A DNA stretch of 64,000 nucleotides from Trema orientale. Taxonomy: Eukaryota; Streptophyta; Magnoliopsida; Rosales; Cannabaceae. Of the stretch, positions 22,547-34,877 are shown in pieces. Location of the stretch: positions 679,846 through 743,845 of the forward strand of contig JXTC01000004.1 of NCBI GenBank assembly GCA_002914845.1. Reading direction: 5' to 3'. The notes under the pieces are model-generated. The model saw only the letters and a program-made list of their open reading frames with translations, did no database searches and had not been told where the DNA came from. The position numbers and the translations under genes were made by a program. Each line of letters opens with the position of its first letter. The stretch's first letter is position 1.

Positions 22547-22905
22547 GATAATATTAGTTTTATACTTTGTATTTTGACACTGTTAAATTTATACATTGTG
22601 TTTTAATTATTATCAATATTGGCCTTTTAATTTAAAATCTGTTATAAATTTATACACTGACACCAATTTAGAGCAGTTAATTTATCAAAAATTATTTAAT
22701 AAACTTATTCTTAGATCAGTTTTTATACTGTTTATTTTAAGTTTTTTTAACGACATCTTAATAAATTAACTGCTCTAAATTGGTATCAGGGTACAAATTT
22801 GTAACAAATTTTAAATTTAAGGATCAATGTTGATAATAACCAAAATACAATGTATAATTTAAACAGAGTATCAAAATACAATGTATAAAATTGATAATAT
22901 CTCTT
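22547..22905. mobile_element. Foldback element with arms of about 150 bp
   Basis: The left arm, starting GGATAATATTAGTTTTATAC, and the right arm, ending GTATAAAATTGATAATATCT, are imperfect reverse complements over most of their length. Landmarks are TTTAGAGCAGTTAATTTA in the left arm and TAAATTAACTGCTCTAAA in the right arm. The central loop is only about 100 bases. No ORF is present, so it is a non-autonomous foldback or MITE. Confidence 0.8.
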
Positions 22906-23330
22906 TTTTTTCTTTGTTTGGAACAGGCATGTGCTTGGGGTAATATTTGTTTGAATTAAAACAAGGGCTTCTTACAAAATTCTAGGCCCAAAGTACTAAA
23001 AATTGAAAAATCTTGGATAAGCTGAATTTTTTCAAAAATACCAGAATGATATAGACAAATATCACTTTTAAAAGTTTATTTAGAAAAATAACATTTTAAA
23101 TAGACATTTAGAAAAATACCATTTTTTTAAAACTAGTATTTCTGGGATTTTCCAAAAATTTTGAAATTCCAGGATTTTTTTGCTTTTTCAAAACTTTAAC
23201 ATATAAATTCAAATTTTCTCAATTTTTTGTTTTTGTTTGTGTTTTTTTTGTTAGGCATTCATTCTAAACATGACACATTGCTCATGGAAATAAATAAAAC
23301 AAACAATATGATAATAGGCTTAAAAACCTA
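22906..23330. other. Intergenic, AT-rich
   Basis: Nothing recognisable is present apart from short A and T runs. Confidence 0.6.
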
Positions 23331-23334
23331 CTAA

Positions 23335-25920
23335 ACGAGTATTATAGGTTTAGTGTTTATGAGTTTTAGTAAAGGTAGTTATTAGCAACAGTTTTTAAGT
23401 GTCACTGATTATATCTTAATCTATATATGTACATTTTCCTGAGTAATAATAAAGTTCAGTTTTTATCCTAATCACATGTATCATAGCAATTTTATGCTTT
23501 TTAGGATATTTTCTTTGGCCTTCATTGCCATATTTGAATCTGGCCTTTATTGTCAGACTTTATTATACCCTATTTCTTAATCAAATCCATCTTGTCAATG
23601 TTTTCTATCAAATCTGTCCTTGTCTTTTCGTTCCTATTATTTGCTGATCCTTTGAACACTTTTTTTCCCTTCATCATGCCGAATATCTAATTCAAACTGA
23701 AAAATCTGTTTAATCCGTCTCGGAGACAACAAGTCAAATATCCCATTTTTCTTGGTACATTTTTAATATTTCAAGGATTTTGTAGTTTGTTTCATTTATG
23801 GACGATTGCACAAGGCTAACCTGGATTTCCTTCTAAAACAAATATCAGAAATCGGCCATATCTTTCCTATTTTTCATAACATGAAAATCCTATTTGATAT
23901 TTGTATAAAAAGGTTTCGATCCGATAATGCAAAAGATTACTTCAATCAAACCTTATTACCGTACTTTCAAAAAGAAACAATGGTTAATGGGTCATCTTAC
24001 GTCGATAAATCTTAAAAAAACGGGGTTGCTAAAGAGGAAAAATGGTCATCTTTTTCCTATCATATGAGCCTTAATATTCCATAAAAATGTATCAAAATAT
24101 CATTCGGGGAGGCAATACTTACAACCACATATAGAAATATTATCATCCACCTACCCGGAAAATCTTTGTCCCCATTTAACCTTTTTTAAACACGAAAGTT
24201 ATTTTTCCTATCCTTATCTTCATGGGGATAAACTATTATTGGAAGATAAGGAGTTACCTGAATTACCTCTTCTCCCAATTGCCTTCAATCCAACATCTAT
24301 CCAACCCTATCAAATTTATTCATCAACATAACCAGATTCTAACTTAGAAACTGAACCTCAAAAAGAGCCAAAAAACCAAGTTCAACCTGAAGTTGTTGCT
24401 AAAAAACCACTGCAAGTATACTCAAGGAGGAAAGTGCTAATTCTCCATCCAAAGTAAGTCCAAGAATCTGATCCAAAGCCAGGTAATGAATTTGTCCGGT
24501 CTATTGAAAGTAATAATCTTCATGACACCAGTGATGTTGATTTGCCAATTGCACTTAGGAAAGACACTAGAAATTATACCCAGCATCTATTATCCAACTT
24601 TGTATCTTTTGATAAATTTTCCTCATCTCAAAAAGCCTCTTTTACTCACCTGCATTCCATAGCTATTACTAGAACTTTAGTTGAGGCATTTAGCAATGAG
24701 AATTGGAAACAAGCTATGAGAGTTGAAACAGAGGCATTAGAGAAAAATAGAACTTGGAAAATTACGGATTTACTAAGAGGAAAATAGGTCACTGGGTGTA
24801 AATAGGTGTTTATAGTCAAATACAAATTTGATGTTACTCTTGAGTAATACAAGGCACGATTAGTAGCAAAAGGTTATACGCAAACTTATAGAGTAGGCTA
24901 CTAAGAGATATTTGCTCCAGTTGCTAAAATGAACATAATAGGAGTGCTATTGTCTTTGGTAGCTAATTTTGGTTAGAATTTGCAATTGTCAATGTTAAAA
25001 ACGCATTTTTGCGGTAGTAGACTGAGGCAAGTACCACATGTTGGTCGAAAGACTAATTTATCTATCACATACAGGACTTGATATCACCTATGCAGTGAGT
25101 GTTATTAGCCAATTCATGCATAATCCAAAAGAAGTTCATCTTCAAGCAGTAGATCGAATTCTACATTACCTAAAGGGCACCTCGGGTAAAGGACTATTGT
25201 TCAAAAGAGGCACAAAATTGAGCTTGGAAGCCTACATAGATGCAAACTATGGCAGGTCAATTGTGGATCAAAGATCAACTACAGGATATTGCACATTTCT
25301 TGAAGGAAATTTGGTCACATAGAGACGTAAAAAGCAGTCAGTATTGTAAGATCTAGCACCGAAGCATAGTTGAGAGTTATGGCTCATGGGATTTGTGAAT
25401 TACTTTGGCTTAAGATTATTCTTAAAGATCTTAAATTCAAATATGTTTATCCTATGAGACTATTTTGTAATAATAGATCTGCAATCAATATTGTTCATAA
25501 TCCAATATAACATGACAAGACAGAGCATGTGGAGGTGGATAGACACTTCATTAAAGAGAAATCAGAGAGTGGTTTGGTTTGCACTCTGTATGTAGCATCA
25601 AAAGAGCAACCCGTAGATGTGCTAACAAAAGGGCAGCCTAATCTGAGTAAGGGATAATGAGCAAGTTAGAATGGATAATCTTTACTCACCCAGCTTGAGA
25701 GGAGTGTTGAAGAATGCAATTCCTAGAAAATATGAGTTTTGTATGAGTTGTAAATCTAGGATATTTTAGTATTTATGAGTTTTATTAGAGGCCGTTATTA
25801 GAAGCAGTTTTCTAGTGTAACTGATTATGTCTTTGTCTATCTTTTTCCATATATGTACATCTTCCTCGGTAATAATACAATTCAGTTTTTATCTCAACTA
25901 ATCTTGTGAAATTGCTACCT
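23335..25920 (+). mobile_element. Decayed Ty1/Copia LTR retrotransposon
   Basis: Recognisable pieces in Copia order (integrase before reverse transcriptase and RNase H): an integrase core with FRSDNAKDYFN and NGVAK near 23920-24030; linker and reverse-transcriptase start with NWKQAMRVETEALEKNRTW near 24700; a piece with VAKGYTQT at about 24870; then, after a deletion of the catalytic part of the transcriptase, RNase H with RLIYLSHTGLDITYAVSVI, YLKGTSGKGLLFKRG and RSTTGYCTFLEG (25045-25320) and SSTEA with HVEVDRHFIKEK to about 25650. Many stops and frameshifts are present. Degenerate LTRs share TTTATGAGTTTTA, TATATGTACAT and AATTCAGTTTTTATC at about 23350-23475 and 25770-25900. Gag is missing. 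It is a dead element. Confidence 0.88.
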
Positions 25921-28900
25921 TTGTTATTAAGTATGGCGCAGGATTAACATGCAAACCCACCACTATTGGGATTTTAAATACTCATCATCCACAGAAACAA
26001 ACATGAACGATGAAACTATACAATAATTATGTAACAAAATGCATGCGCAATCCACAATCCACATGTCAGACAATTGTGCAATTTTAAAGATCCATCGAAT
26101 ATTATAGAACTATACATTTTTGTATCCACGCATAATGAATTAACCATAAAATTGGCAATCCTATCCTAAAAATGAAAAATATATCCAAAAAAATATGATT
26201 TAATTAGACAGGACATTAGTAATTGAGCGGAAAAACCATCAAGCAACTGACTATAATAAGGTAAGAAAGGTTGCATCTCCATTCCTTAGATTGAAAAACC
26301 ATCAAGCAACTGACAACAATAAGCACCAAAAATCTGAAACCCCTAGTCTGAATCAAGCTCAAGATGCACTGTTCACCTCCTTTTTCCACTGCTTTTAGAG
26401 AACATCGAAATTTTCCTTCCAAAAAATCCAGATGCCTTGGACGATTTCCTTTCATTCGTCTGGTTGCTTAAGCCTCTATCAGCATCAACTTCAAATGGAG
26501 GGAATTCTGGCTCACTCCTAATATCTCTTAGTTGCCGGAGAAGCTCCAATGCATTCACCTTGCCTCTGTCACTCCCATTGATAGATATGTTGACAAGAGG
26601 AGGGATGATGCCCTCTTCCATGACCAACTGACAATACTCGACTCTTTGAGAGCATAAAGAGAGGAGGATGTCAACAGCATACTCTTGCTCCTCGGAAACT
26701 GCCACTTTCAAGTACTTCAGCAATAGAACTAATGCATCCGTTAGTGTCAGCAATAGAGGCCCTAGCCTCTTCAGTATTGCACAGATTTTTCATTATAAAA
26801 AGACAATTTGCGACAAGAGCTTTATCTAAAAGCAAAGAAACCAACTTTGGGATGCACTCCAAAGATGCAATCTGCGAACAAATGTCATGGTTTGAGGACA
26901 AGTTGTACAAAATTTTTATTGCTTGTTCCTGCAAATCTCTGATCTGTGAGTTGAGGCTCTTAAAATGACCTGTAGAGCACCAGATGCCATGATCTTAGAT
27001 CTACAATAGGGGTAGACAGACAAACTTTCCATGATGACAAATGCTTCTTCAGCCACTTCTGAATCCAGAAAAGATGCTAGAAGGCCAAATGCATCTTCAC
27101 GTAAATATGGTATTTTATTTCTGCATTAGGCAGCCAAAAAGTTAGGGAAGAAGCATGCTCACATAACCAAAAAAGAGCAAAAATAAAGATGCGCAGATAC
27201 GATAGAATATTAATATGGACCAAGACAGTAGTTAAACAGTACCGTAGTAGACAGTAGACACCTAAACTAGCATGTACTAGGACCAAGTAACTGGACTTTA
27301 AGAAAATGAAGATGTATTGTTCAACCATGGCATTATGCAACTTAAATTGCAGCCTTTCTCGAAATAGAGCTGTCACAAATTAGTAACATACCAACTACAA
27401 AAAGTAAACAAAGTACCTGTTTTTGCTCACAAATGCCAACAGTAACTGAAATCCATCCCTTTGAGCATTTACATCTTTAGAATCACGCGCATCCGTCAAA
27501 AAGGCGATGAGTGGTTTAACGAAATTCTCAGGTGATGGAGAATGGTAAGCTTTATCATTGCACTTCAAATGGTTATTGACATCATCCACAACCTTACATC
27601 GGGATTCCCAAGAAAGCTCACCAAGGTTAGATAGAAATTCCAAATCTGTCTCAGAGATATTAGGACATGACTGAAATCTTTCAGAACCATCATCAGTCTG
27701 CACTGAACTCAAGCCATTGGTGGTCTTAGTGCGTGAAGAATCTGAACTGAAGCTAGCATCTATGGATCCAAGTGATATATTGCTGAAATCCATTTGCAGA
27801 CGTAGGTCATTCATGGAACTGCCAAAGCTCGCAATGGAAGTCGAAGAAATCTCCCATGAGCGCAATGCTTCTGGTGCCGTACTTGGGTCAGTAAGCATGA
27901 CCTCGTTCTGAGTACACCACCTTGATATCAAATCCTTCATGCTAACATTTGGAGTCAATGACATATTCGTTAATTTCATGTTTGTTTTTGGACATGTATC
28001 ATGACCCTCATCAAACCACTTTTGGATCCACATCCGTTCACATGATTGTCCAGAAGCAATGACAACTGGATCATACATCATTCTGGAAGACATCGGGCAC
28101 CTAAATTCCTCAGGGGGCACGGCTCTCCTCAATATGTTACTTTCAACCTCATACTGCCTGTATCTAATACGTGGTTCCACTTCAGCAGATTGATTATGTG
28201 CAGCCAGAATTCCCAAATGTGAATGAGCCTTGACAACAAGCAGAGGCAGAGGCACTGTCTGTTTGATCTGGGATGACTAAGTTTCCATACTTCTTGAATA
28301 GATACAAAAAGTAGGTTAATATCTTCTTCTTTGTAGAATCAGTCTCAGCAACTTTATCTAGCAACTTTTTAATCGCTCTTTTTTCTATTAGGATAGCCTT
28401 GGGCGATGTTATCTGGAGCATTGAAGCTGCAATGTTATATGGAGCATTGAAGCTGCAATTTGAAGAGCTTTAATTTCAGAAGTTTCCAAAGAATCTGATG
28501 TTGAAGTACCTTTCTGGATCAATTCTCGTACAACCTTCCCGGCTTCTTCTTCACATGGTTCCAGGAAAAATTTAGCTGCCGAAAGGTCATCAATTATCTG
28601 AGAGATCTGCAAATCACGTATCTTCAGTTCTATGAAAATGAGTTGGACTTTGAATAGTACGGAGACTAAAAAAAGAAACAAATTTATGATAAAAATAACA
28701 TCAGAATAATAGTTTTATAGGTGAAAGCCCAATGCCTAGACAGAATCTATTGCAGGAAAAGTAGGATATTTACATGCCAAAGCTGCTAAATGATGCAATA
28801 CTTGGTAGTTGTCCTTATTAAATTTACTCTGATGCAAGGAAACCCAGTGGACTATATAAGTGTTACCTCACTACCCATCAAGAGAGAGGATAGTAAATTT

Positions 28901-29409
28901 TTTTTATGGAAAAAAAAAATGAAAATGAAACAATCTAGACAGGGTAAATGAATCAACGAACCTCTACAGCTAATAAAACTGGAACCATATCTTGAATTTG
29001 GCATAAACTTTGCTCCAATAAGCTCCTTGATCTTGTACATCTTGAAAGTATCACATCCCCTGTTAAAGCCTGAAAGTAATTTAAAGCCTTATTAATTTTA
29101 GATTAAAAGCTAGCCATAGAGTCAATAACTGGATTACAGCATTTAAGTTCATGGTGACGGAACAATAACTGTTAATTGCGTTGGCTATAATGTTGAAGTA
29201 TGGCAATCATTAGACAGTTCAACAAAAATATAACATGTCTCAGGCTAACAAGTTTTACTTGGAAACATGTAAGGTTCAGTATGTTCACCAAATATTTCTA
29301 GGAGAAAATGAGTCAAACTATTTAGACACCATTAGCACATCAAACAGTCCCGGAGACCTATATATTGGCTTCTCAGCAAAACGTACTAAAAGAATATGTG
29401 CAGCACGTT

Positions 29410-29736
29410 GGGATTTGGACGGGACCAGGACTAGTTTGGACCTAAATTACGTTTTCACAACCACTTTTCAAAATGATGAAGATGTGCAGTTGCATGTTGA
29501 AATTTGGACGGGACTAGGACTAGTTTGGATCCAAATTACATTTTCAGGACCACTTTTCAAAATAATTTTCTTATTGCTAGTAGTTTTATGACCTTTCACA
29601 AGACGAAGTATGACCGATGGTAACTTTCTTATGACCGATTATAATAAAAATTACTAGTTCTAAAAATGCCATACTTAAATAGTAGTTCTAAAAAAGTTAT
29701 TTTGCCTCAAAATGGTCCTACTCACGTCCATTTCCC
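29410..29736. mobile_element. Intronic MITE, copy in pseudogene A
   Basis: The left end GGGATTTGGACGGGACCAGG and the inverted right end GGGAAATGGACGTGAGTAGG form an imperfect terminal inverted repeat. A stretch starting ATTTGGACGGGAC is partly duplicated in tandem inside. The orthologous element is at 46916-47183 in copy B, so it inserted before the duplication. Confidence 0.55.
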
Positions 29737-30231
29737 TATATATATATATATATATATATGTGTGTCTTTTTTTCATTTTTTTAATTTGTTTTAATAATGA
29801 CTATGAAATCGATGCCATCCAAGAAAAAGTAATCTAGCTACATGCACTCTTTATAATGAATCATCCAAGTATACACACCAGATAAAGTTTACTAGAATCG
29901 CCGCAATACTGGAGAAGTAAGTTGGCTTTCTCACTTGCTCCGTTTAACAAGCATAAAGCCCTGTATTCCTGATGAGCACCGAGGTCTTGCTGATTCTATT
30001 TCTGGAAATATATTTGAAATTCTATCAACTAATCTTCTAAGTTCTGAACACATTAAAGAATGAACCTGCAATTCTGAATTACAAGTATTACAATCTATAA
30101 CGTAAGAATATAACAATGACGACTAACCAAAATAAAAAATCATACAGCAAACATTCAAAGACACAAAAGCACGCTCAAGTTTGAGCTTCCTGATGAAGAT
30201 ACATCTAAAAACACCTAATTACTCTGTATTC

Positions 30232-30674
30232 GGCCTTGTTTGGTACATAGGACTAGGATTGAGATTGAGATTGAGATTATTTATCTCATACGCATGTTCG
30301 ATGCCAATTTGGGATTAGGATAAATAATCCACAACCTCAAAATAGTCCAATGAATGGGATAATTTATCTCATTCAAAAGGGTGGGATTAATAACCCCATA
30401 CTCAAAAATAGTGGGACCCACATCTATTCCAAATTCTAAAACTGATGAGTCCCACATTATGAATATTTTTTATATTTTTTAGGATTTAAACTAATCTAAA
30501 ATAAATTTATTATACATTCCAATGAAAAGTGAATCTCAAATTATAATGATAATAATAATCCAATCCAATACTACACCAAACATGGAATATTATTAAGTTT
30601 ATCCAATTCAATCCATTATAATCTAATCCGATGCTATAATCCAATTCTAGTCCCGCGTACCAAACGCAAGTTTT
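30232..30674. mobile_element. MITE unique to pseudogene A
   Basis: Ends CTTGTTTGGTACATAGGACTAG and (inverted) CTTGCGTTTGGTACGCGGGACTAG form a terminal inverted repeat of over 20 bases, interrupted by mismatches. The matching intron positions in copy B (about 47655) and fragment C (about 33095) read straight through as TTATTC..CCTAAGTTTTAACAAG, which are empty sites. It therefore inserted after the duplications. Confidence 0.8.
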
Positions 30675-31167
30675 TACAAGATTATACTCTCTCTTTTCTT
30701 AGTCTGACCGTGCACGAACTCTTTATAGAAGCATCACGGAGTTACTCTATTCTCTTGAGCAAATTTTACAAAACAATTTCCATGGCCGTGCATAAAACTA
30801 AGATTTGGTCCTTTAGAAAGAAAGATAATTTGGTGCTTTAGAATCTCAGTGGCTGATAGAAGAACAGGAGTACGAAAAGCCCTACCATTTGATTAGACAA
30901 TACACAATCTTGTTTCTAGATAAGAACTTAATATTTCATGCATCAAATACATGATAGTCACAGTATGATTAATTTAGTTCACAACATTGGACTCCCTCAT
31001 GGCATATATGTACAGTTGATAAAACAGATAGATTTTTGCAGCTATCAATAAATCCACACTCAAAGTCAAAACATTTAAACTAGAAATGAAGTAATATGCA
31101 ATAATTCTACCTTAAAGGAGCGAGTATTTGTGACTGTCCCCACAGCTTCAGCAACATCAGTCCCCAT

Positions 31168-32493
31168 TCAAACTGGCTTTATATTGTATCTGGGCATTCA
31201 AAAAGCAAAGAAACAAATGTTGAATTTCGTGTCTCTAAGATAATGGCCATATTACCAAAAAAAAAAAAAAACGATGTTTGTGACACTATGAACTATGAGG
31301 ACAGCACGTTTATGTAAATGGGAATACGCTGAACCAAGTGCAAACAAAGGAGCTTTATTCTTGACACGAAAACACTAATCTAGCATATGGAAATTTCGAA
31401 CCAGAATGAACTAATGAACTACGATCAAGAGAAAAAGCTTCATTTTTGACATAAATACATTAATTTAGCAGATAAACTGGAAGGATCAAACACCCATTTG
31501 AAAAAAGCGCAGTGATACAAAAACAGGCAAAGAATATCAGTGCGAGCTTTGAAATCAGAACTTTTAACCAAAGGAAAAAATCATATTGGAAAGTAAGCTA
31601 AGTATGATATAAGAGCTCTGTCTTCATGCAAAGATTAGAGAAAGAGAATACACCGTGATTAAATTTTCAGAAGTTCATTACAATAAACCGAAGCATCATT
31701 CATAATATCATACAATGACTGTTGGCGGAAGCAACAACCAGACCAATCTATAATCAAGAACAATGCGGAAAACACTAGAGCAAGAAAGAAACTCAACACA
31801 ATATACTTGGTTCCAATTTTCAATGTGAAAATTGTACATCCAAGGCAGGGAACTTGTCCCTAGTCGAATCCACTATCAACCAAGAAGATTACACCCTCAT
31901 GTACTCTCAAATTACATGATAAAAAGCCATGTTCACACAATTTAAGGGGCCTATCATTCATTACGGACTACTATCTCTTCTTCTTAAACCAAACTAGACC
32001 CAGTAACAGACTCATGGACCATTGGGTACTAAACTACATTTTTTGGGACCATAATTTGAAGAAATTAAAAATCGAATTTCTGATACCCCTTTAGATGTTG
32101 GCTTTCTTTTGATTTTCTTATAAGAAAAAGGAAATCCTTAATAATGAAGCAACATATTAATAGGTTCCAATACACGAGAATTTCAAACATCTTTATTACC
32201 GAATCTGAACTTACTATTATGATAAAAATGAGACTGCTGTTTCAGAAGCTCCCCTAAACCTTGATAATGAAGGCATCTGAGTTCTTAACACTCGCCTGTA
32301 TCAAATAAACAAAAAAAAAATTTAGTATGATTTTCTTCAGCAATTTTAGAGTTTTGATTCAGTCTTACCTGCACGTACATAATTTTCTCAAATAATTTAA
32401 ACCTATGTTTGCTTGAGGTGAAAATATAGGAGAAAAAGTAAGGAGTGTTGTTTGGTAGGAGAGAAAAGACAGTGGAAGAGAAAATATAGTGGA
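31168..32493 (-). other. 5' flank of pseudogene A
   Basis: Non-coding, matching the first 5' intron of copy B as far as about 32350, where AGCAACATATTAATAGG corresponds to AGCAACATATTAACATG in B. At about 32400-32490 a GAGAAAA-rich stretch starts CTATGTTTGCTTGAGG, similar to MITE ends seen elsewhere here, and precedes the inverted block. Confidence 0.6.
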
Positions 32494-32760
32494 AAAAAAT
32501 GAGTGGCGAACCCTTCCAAATAGTTGGGAAAGCTGATTGTGGTGGTGTGAGAGTTTGGTTGTGGCACTTGGCCAGATTAGAATCTCTTGTGCTTTTAGTG
32601 ACCTTTTAGTAAGTGGGTTTACTGAGTTATTGAGATGAACACCTTTGGATTACGAATTGGGTTGTGGTGGCCATATTCAATACATAGTTCTGGTAACAGC
32701 TGAAATCGGGCTGAGGGCTTGAGAACGACTTTTCCATCACTGTTCTGCGTTCTGCCGTTA
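32494..32760 (+). repeat. Inverted block relative to copy B
   Basis: This stretch is the reverse complement of about 49020-49275 upstream of copy B. Landmarks are GTTGGGAAAGCTGATTGTGG, CACTTGGCCAGATTAGA, TACGAATTGGGTTGT and TTTTCCATCACTGTTCTG. In copy B those landmarks occur in the opposite order and on the opposite strand. Copy A therefore suffered a local inversion and lost everything further upstream. Confidence 0.8.
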
Positions 32761-32900
32761 ATTATATTATATGTATATAGTTATTATCTTTATAGTCAAA
32801 CAATGTTTAATAAACTGAGAGGACCTGTAATAGGTCAATTATTCGCTTTTGGATTGTATTATACAAGGTTCTTAACGTTTTTTCTCTCTTTCAATTTGAA

Positions 32901-33690
32901 TAAGTTCTGAGCACATTAAAGAATGAACCTGCGATCATGAATTACTAGTATTACAATCTATAACATAACAATACAACAACGAGAGCTAACTAAAATAAAA
33001 GCATACAGAAAATATTCAAAGAAAGAAAAGCGCGCTCAAGTTTGAGCTTCCTCATAAAGATACATCTAAAGATACCTAATTAATCCTTATTCACCTAAGT
33101 TTTAACAAGATTATACTCCCTCTTTTCTTAATTTCTGTGTTTACTAACCCATTATAGAAGCACCACGGAGTAACTCTATTTTCTAGAGAAAATTTTAAAA
33201 TAGAACTTCCATGGCCGTGTGAAAAACTAAGATATGATTCTCTAGAAAGAAAGATAATTGTGCTTTAGGATCTCTGTGGCTGATATAAGAACATGAGTAA
33301 GAAAAGCCTTACCAGTTGATTAGACAGTACACTTTAGATTTGAACTATGCATCAAATACATAATAGCCCAAGTATGATTAAAATTTAGTTCAAAATAGAT
33401 TGGACTCTCTTGTTATATATTTGTGGAGTTGATAATACAGAGAGATTTTGCGGCTATAAATAAATCCAAACTCAAAGTCAAGACATTCCAACTGGAAAAG
33501 AAATAATATGCAATAATTCTACCTTAAAGGAGCGAGTATTTGTAACTGTCCCCACAGCTTCAGCAACATCAGTCTCCATTCAAACTGGCTATATATTATG
33601 TATGGGCTTTCGAAAAGCAAAGAAACAAATGTTCAATTTCCTGTCTTTAAGATTATGTCCATAGTACAAAAAGTTTATGTTTGTGACACT
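32901..33690 (-). pseudogene. U-box gene fragment C1 (exon 1 and flank)
   Basis: A fourth stretch of U-box homology. The exon 1 equivalent is 33524-33580 (ATGGAGACTGATGTTGCTG, then TNTRSFK) with the same GTAGAA donor. Intron 1 is retained, and only the first 28 bases of exon 2 survive at 32901-32928. The A-specific MITE is absent from this intron. It is a truncated remnant with no downstream exons. Confidence 0.8.
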
Positions 33691-33699
33691 GTATGAAGA

Positions 33700-34860
33700 C
33701 TACACTAGAGAAACAGAGGCCATAGCCTCCTCAGTACTGCACAGATTTTTCACTATAAAACGACACTTCCTGACAAGAGCTATATCTGGAAGCAAAGAAA
33801 CCAACTTTGGGATGCACTCCAAAGGTGCAATCTGCGAACAAATGTCACGGTTCGAGGACAATATTACAAAGTTTTTCTCGCTTGTTTCCGCAAATCTCTG
33901 ATCTGGGAGTTGAGGGCTCTCGAAATGGAAGTTAGAGGACCATATGCTTTGATCTTAGATCTGCAATAGGGTAGCTGGACAAAATTTCCATGATGGCAAA
34001 AAAACATCGATCTTCAGCTACTTCTGAATACAGAAAAGATCCCAAAATACCAAATGCATCTTCAAGTAAATATGGTATCTGACTCCTGGCACTAGGAGGA
34101 AAAAAGTACATTAGTAGAATTCCAAAACCATGTACAGAAGAAGCTTGACTCCATAACCAACGAGAGAGCAACAATAAAGCTACACTGATAAGATAGAACG
34201 TTGATATGGACCAAGACAGTAGTTATACCATACCATTGTAGAAACATACATAAACTAGCATGTGCTCAGACCAGTTAACTTAATTTCGATGAAATGACGC
34301 TTTTTAATGTTTAACCATGGTATTGTGTAACTTAAGTTTTAGCCTTTCCCGAAATAGAACTGTCACAAATGGTGACATACCAAACTACAAAAAAACACAA
34401 ACTACCTGCTCTTGCTCCATTGCCAACAGTAACTGAAATCCATCTCTTTGAGCTTTTATATCATTAGAGTACGTGCATCCGTTGAAAAGGCGACGAGTGG
34501 TTCAATGAAATTCTCAGATGATCGAGAATGATAGGCTTTATCATTGAACTTCAAACTATTTTTGACAACTTCCATAACCTTAAATTGACATTCCCAACAC
34601 AGATCACCAAAATTCGATAGAGATTCCAAATCTGTCTGAGAGATATTAGGACATGACTGAAATCTATCAGAACCATCATCAATCCATGCCAAACTTAAGC
34701 CAGAACCATCATCAATCCATGCCAAACTTAAGCCTCGGGCCGTCTTCGAAGCTGCCATCTATGTTCCGAGAGATACATTGCTGAAATTCGTTTCCATACT
34801 GTGACAAAGCGACAAAGTCGAGCTGATTAGGTCTTGGAGGTTTTCTAAAAGAATAGATCA
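33700..34860 (-). pseudogene. U-box gene fragment C2 (parts of exons 4 and 5)
   Basis: Exon 4 remnant at about 34408-34850 reads FSNVSL, DRFQSCPNISQTDLE and KFNDKAYHS, with an in-frame stop and an internal 33-bp tandem duplication (GLSLAWIDDGS twice). The exon 5 remnant at about 33705-34085 contains homology to EVAE, SLECIPKLVSLL and AVLRR-type ARM segments, again broken. It lies between fragment C1 and the end of the NLR gene, on the same strand as both. It begins within about 30-70 bases of the NLR stop codon. Confidence 0.8.
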
Positions 34861-34877
34861 CCTCTCAGAGTCAACTT

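Larger units (their letters stand above)
26373..31167 (-). pseudogene. U-box/ARM E3 ubiquitin ligase, copy A, frameshifted
   Basis: The exon layout is the same as intact copy B (43758-48150): 31111-31167, 29879-30065, 28962-29069, 27417-28606 and 26373-27120. Compared with B it has at least five frame-breaking changes: an extra C in exon 2 (AAGCCCTG, making the exon 187 rather than 186 bases); a 26-bp tandem duplication near 28415-28466; an 8-bp loss near 28199; a one-base loss near 26960; and an extra A in CTCGGAAACTGCC near 26698. The U-box (FRCPMSSRMMYDPVVIASGQ, then PNVSMKDLISRWCTQ) and the ARM region are still easily read in pieces. It cannot encode the full ligase. Its 5' flank is also rearranged (see 32494). 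Confidence 0.9.
25921..32350 (-). repeat. U-box segmental duplication, copy A
   Basis: This block matches 43365-48960 in the same orientation, from 450 bases 3' of the gene through all exons and introns to about 1.2 kb upstream of the start codon. It begins directly at the outer edge of the Copia remnant. Confidence 0.85.

Noticed and set aside
23806..25322. Copia frames as separate host genes
   Set aside because: Integrase, reverse-transcriptase linker and RNase H motifs in Copia order with shared LTR remnants identify one dead retrotransposon.
25921..31167. Calling U-box copy A a functional gene with unusual exons
   Set aside because: Frame-breaking differences relative to copy B lie inside conserved exons at positions where no splice sites could remove them.
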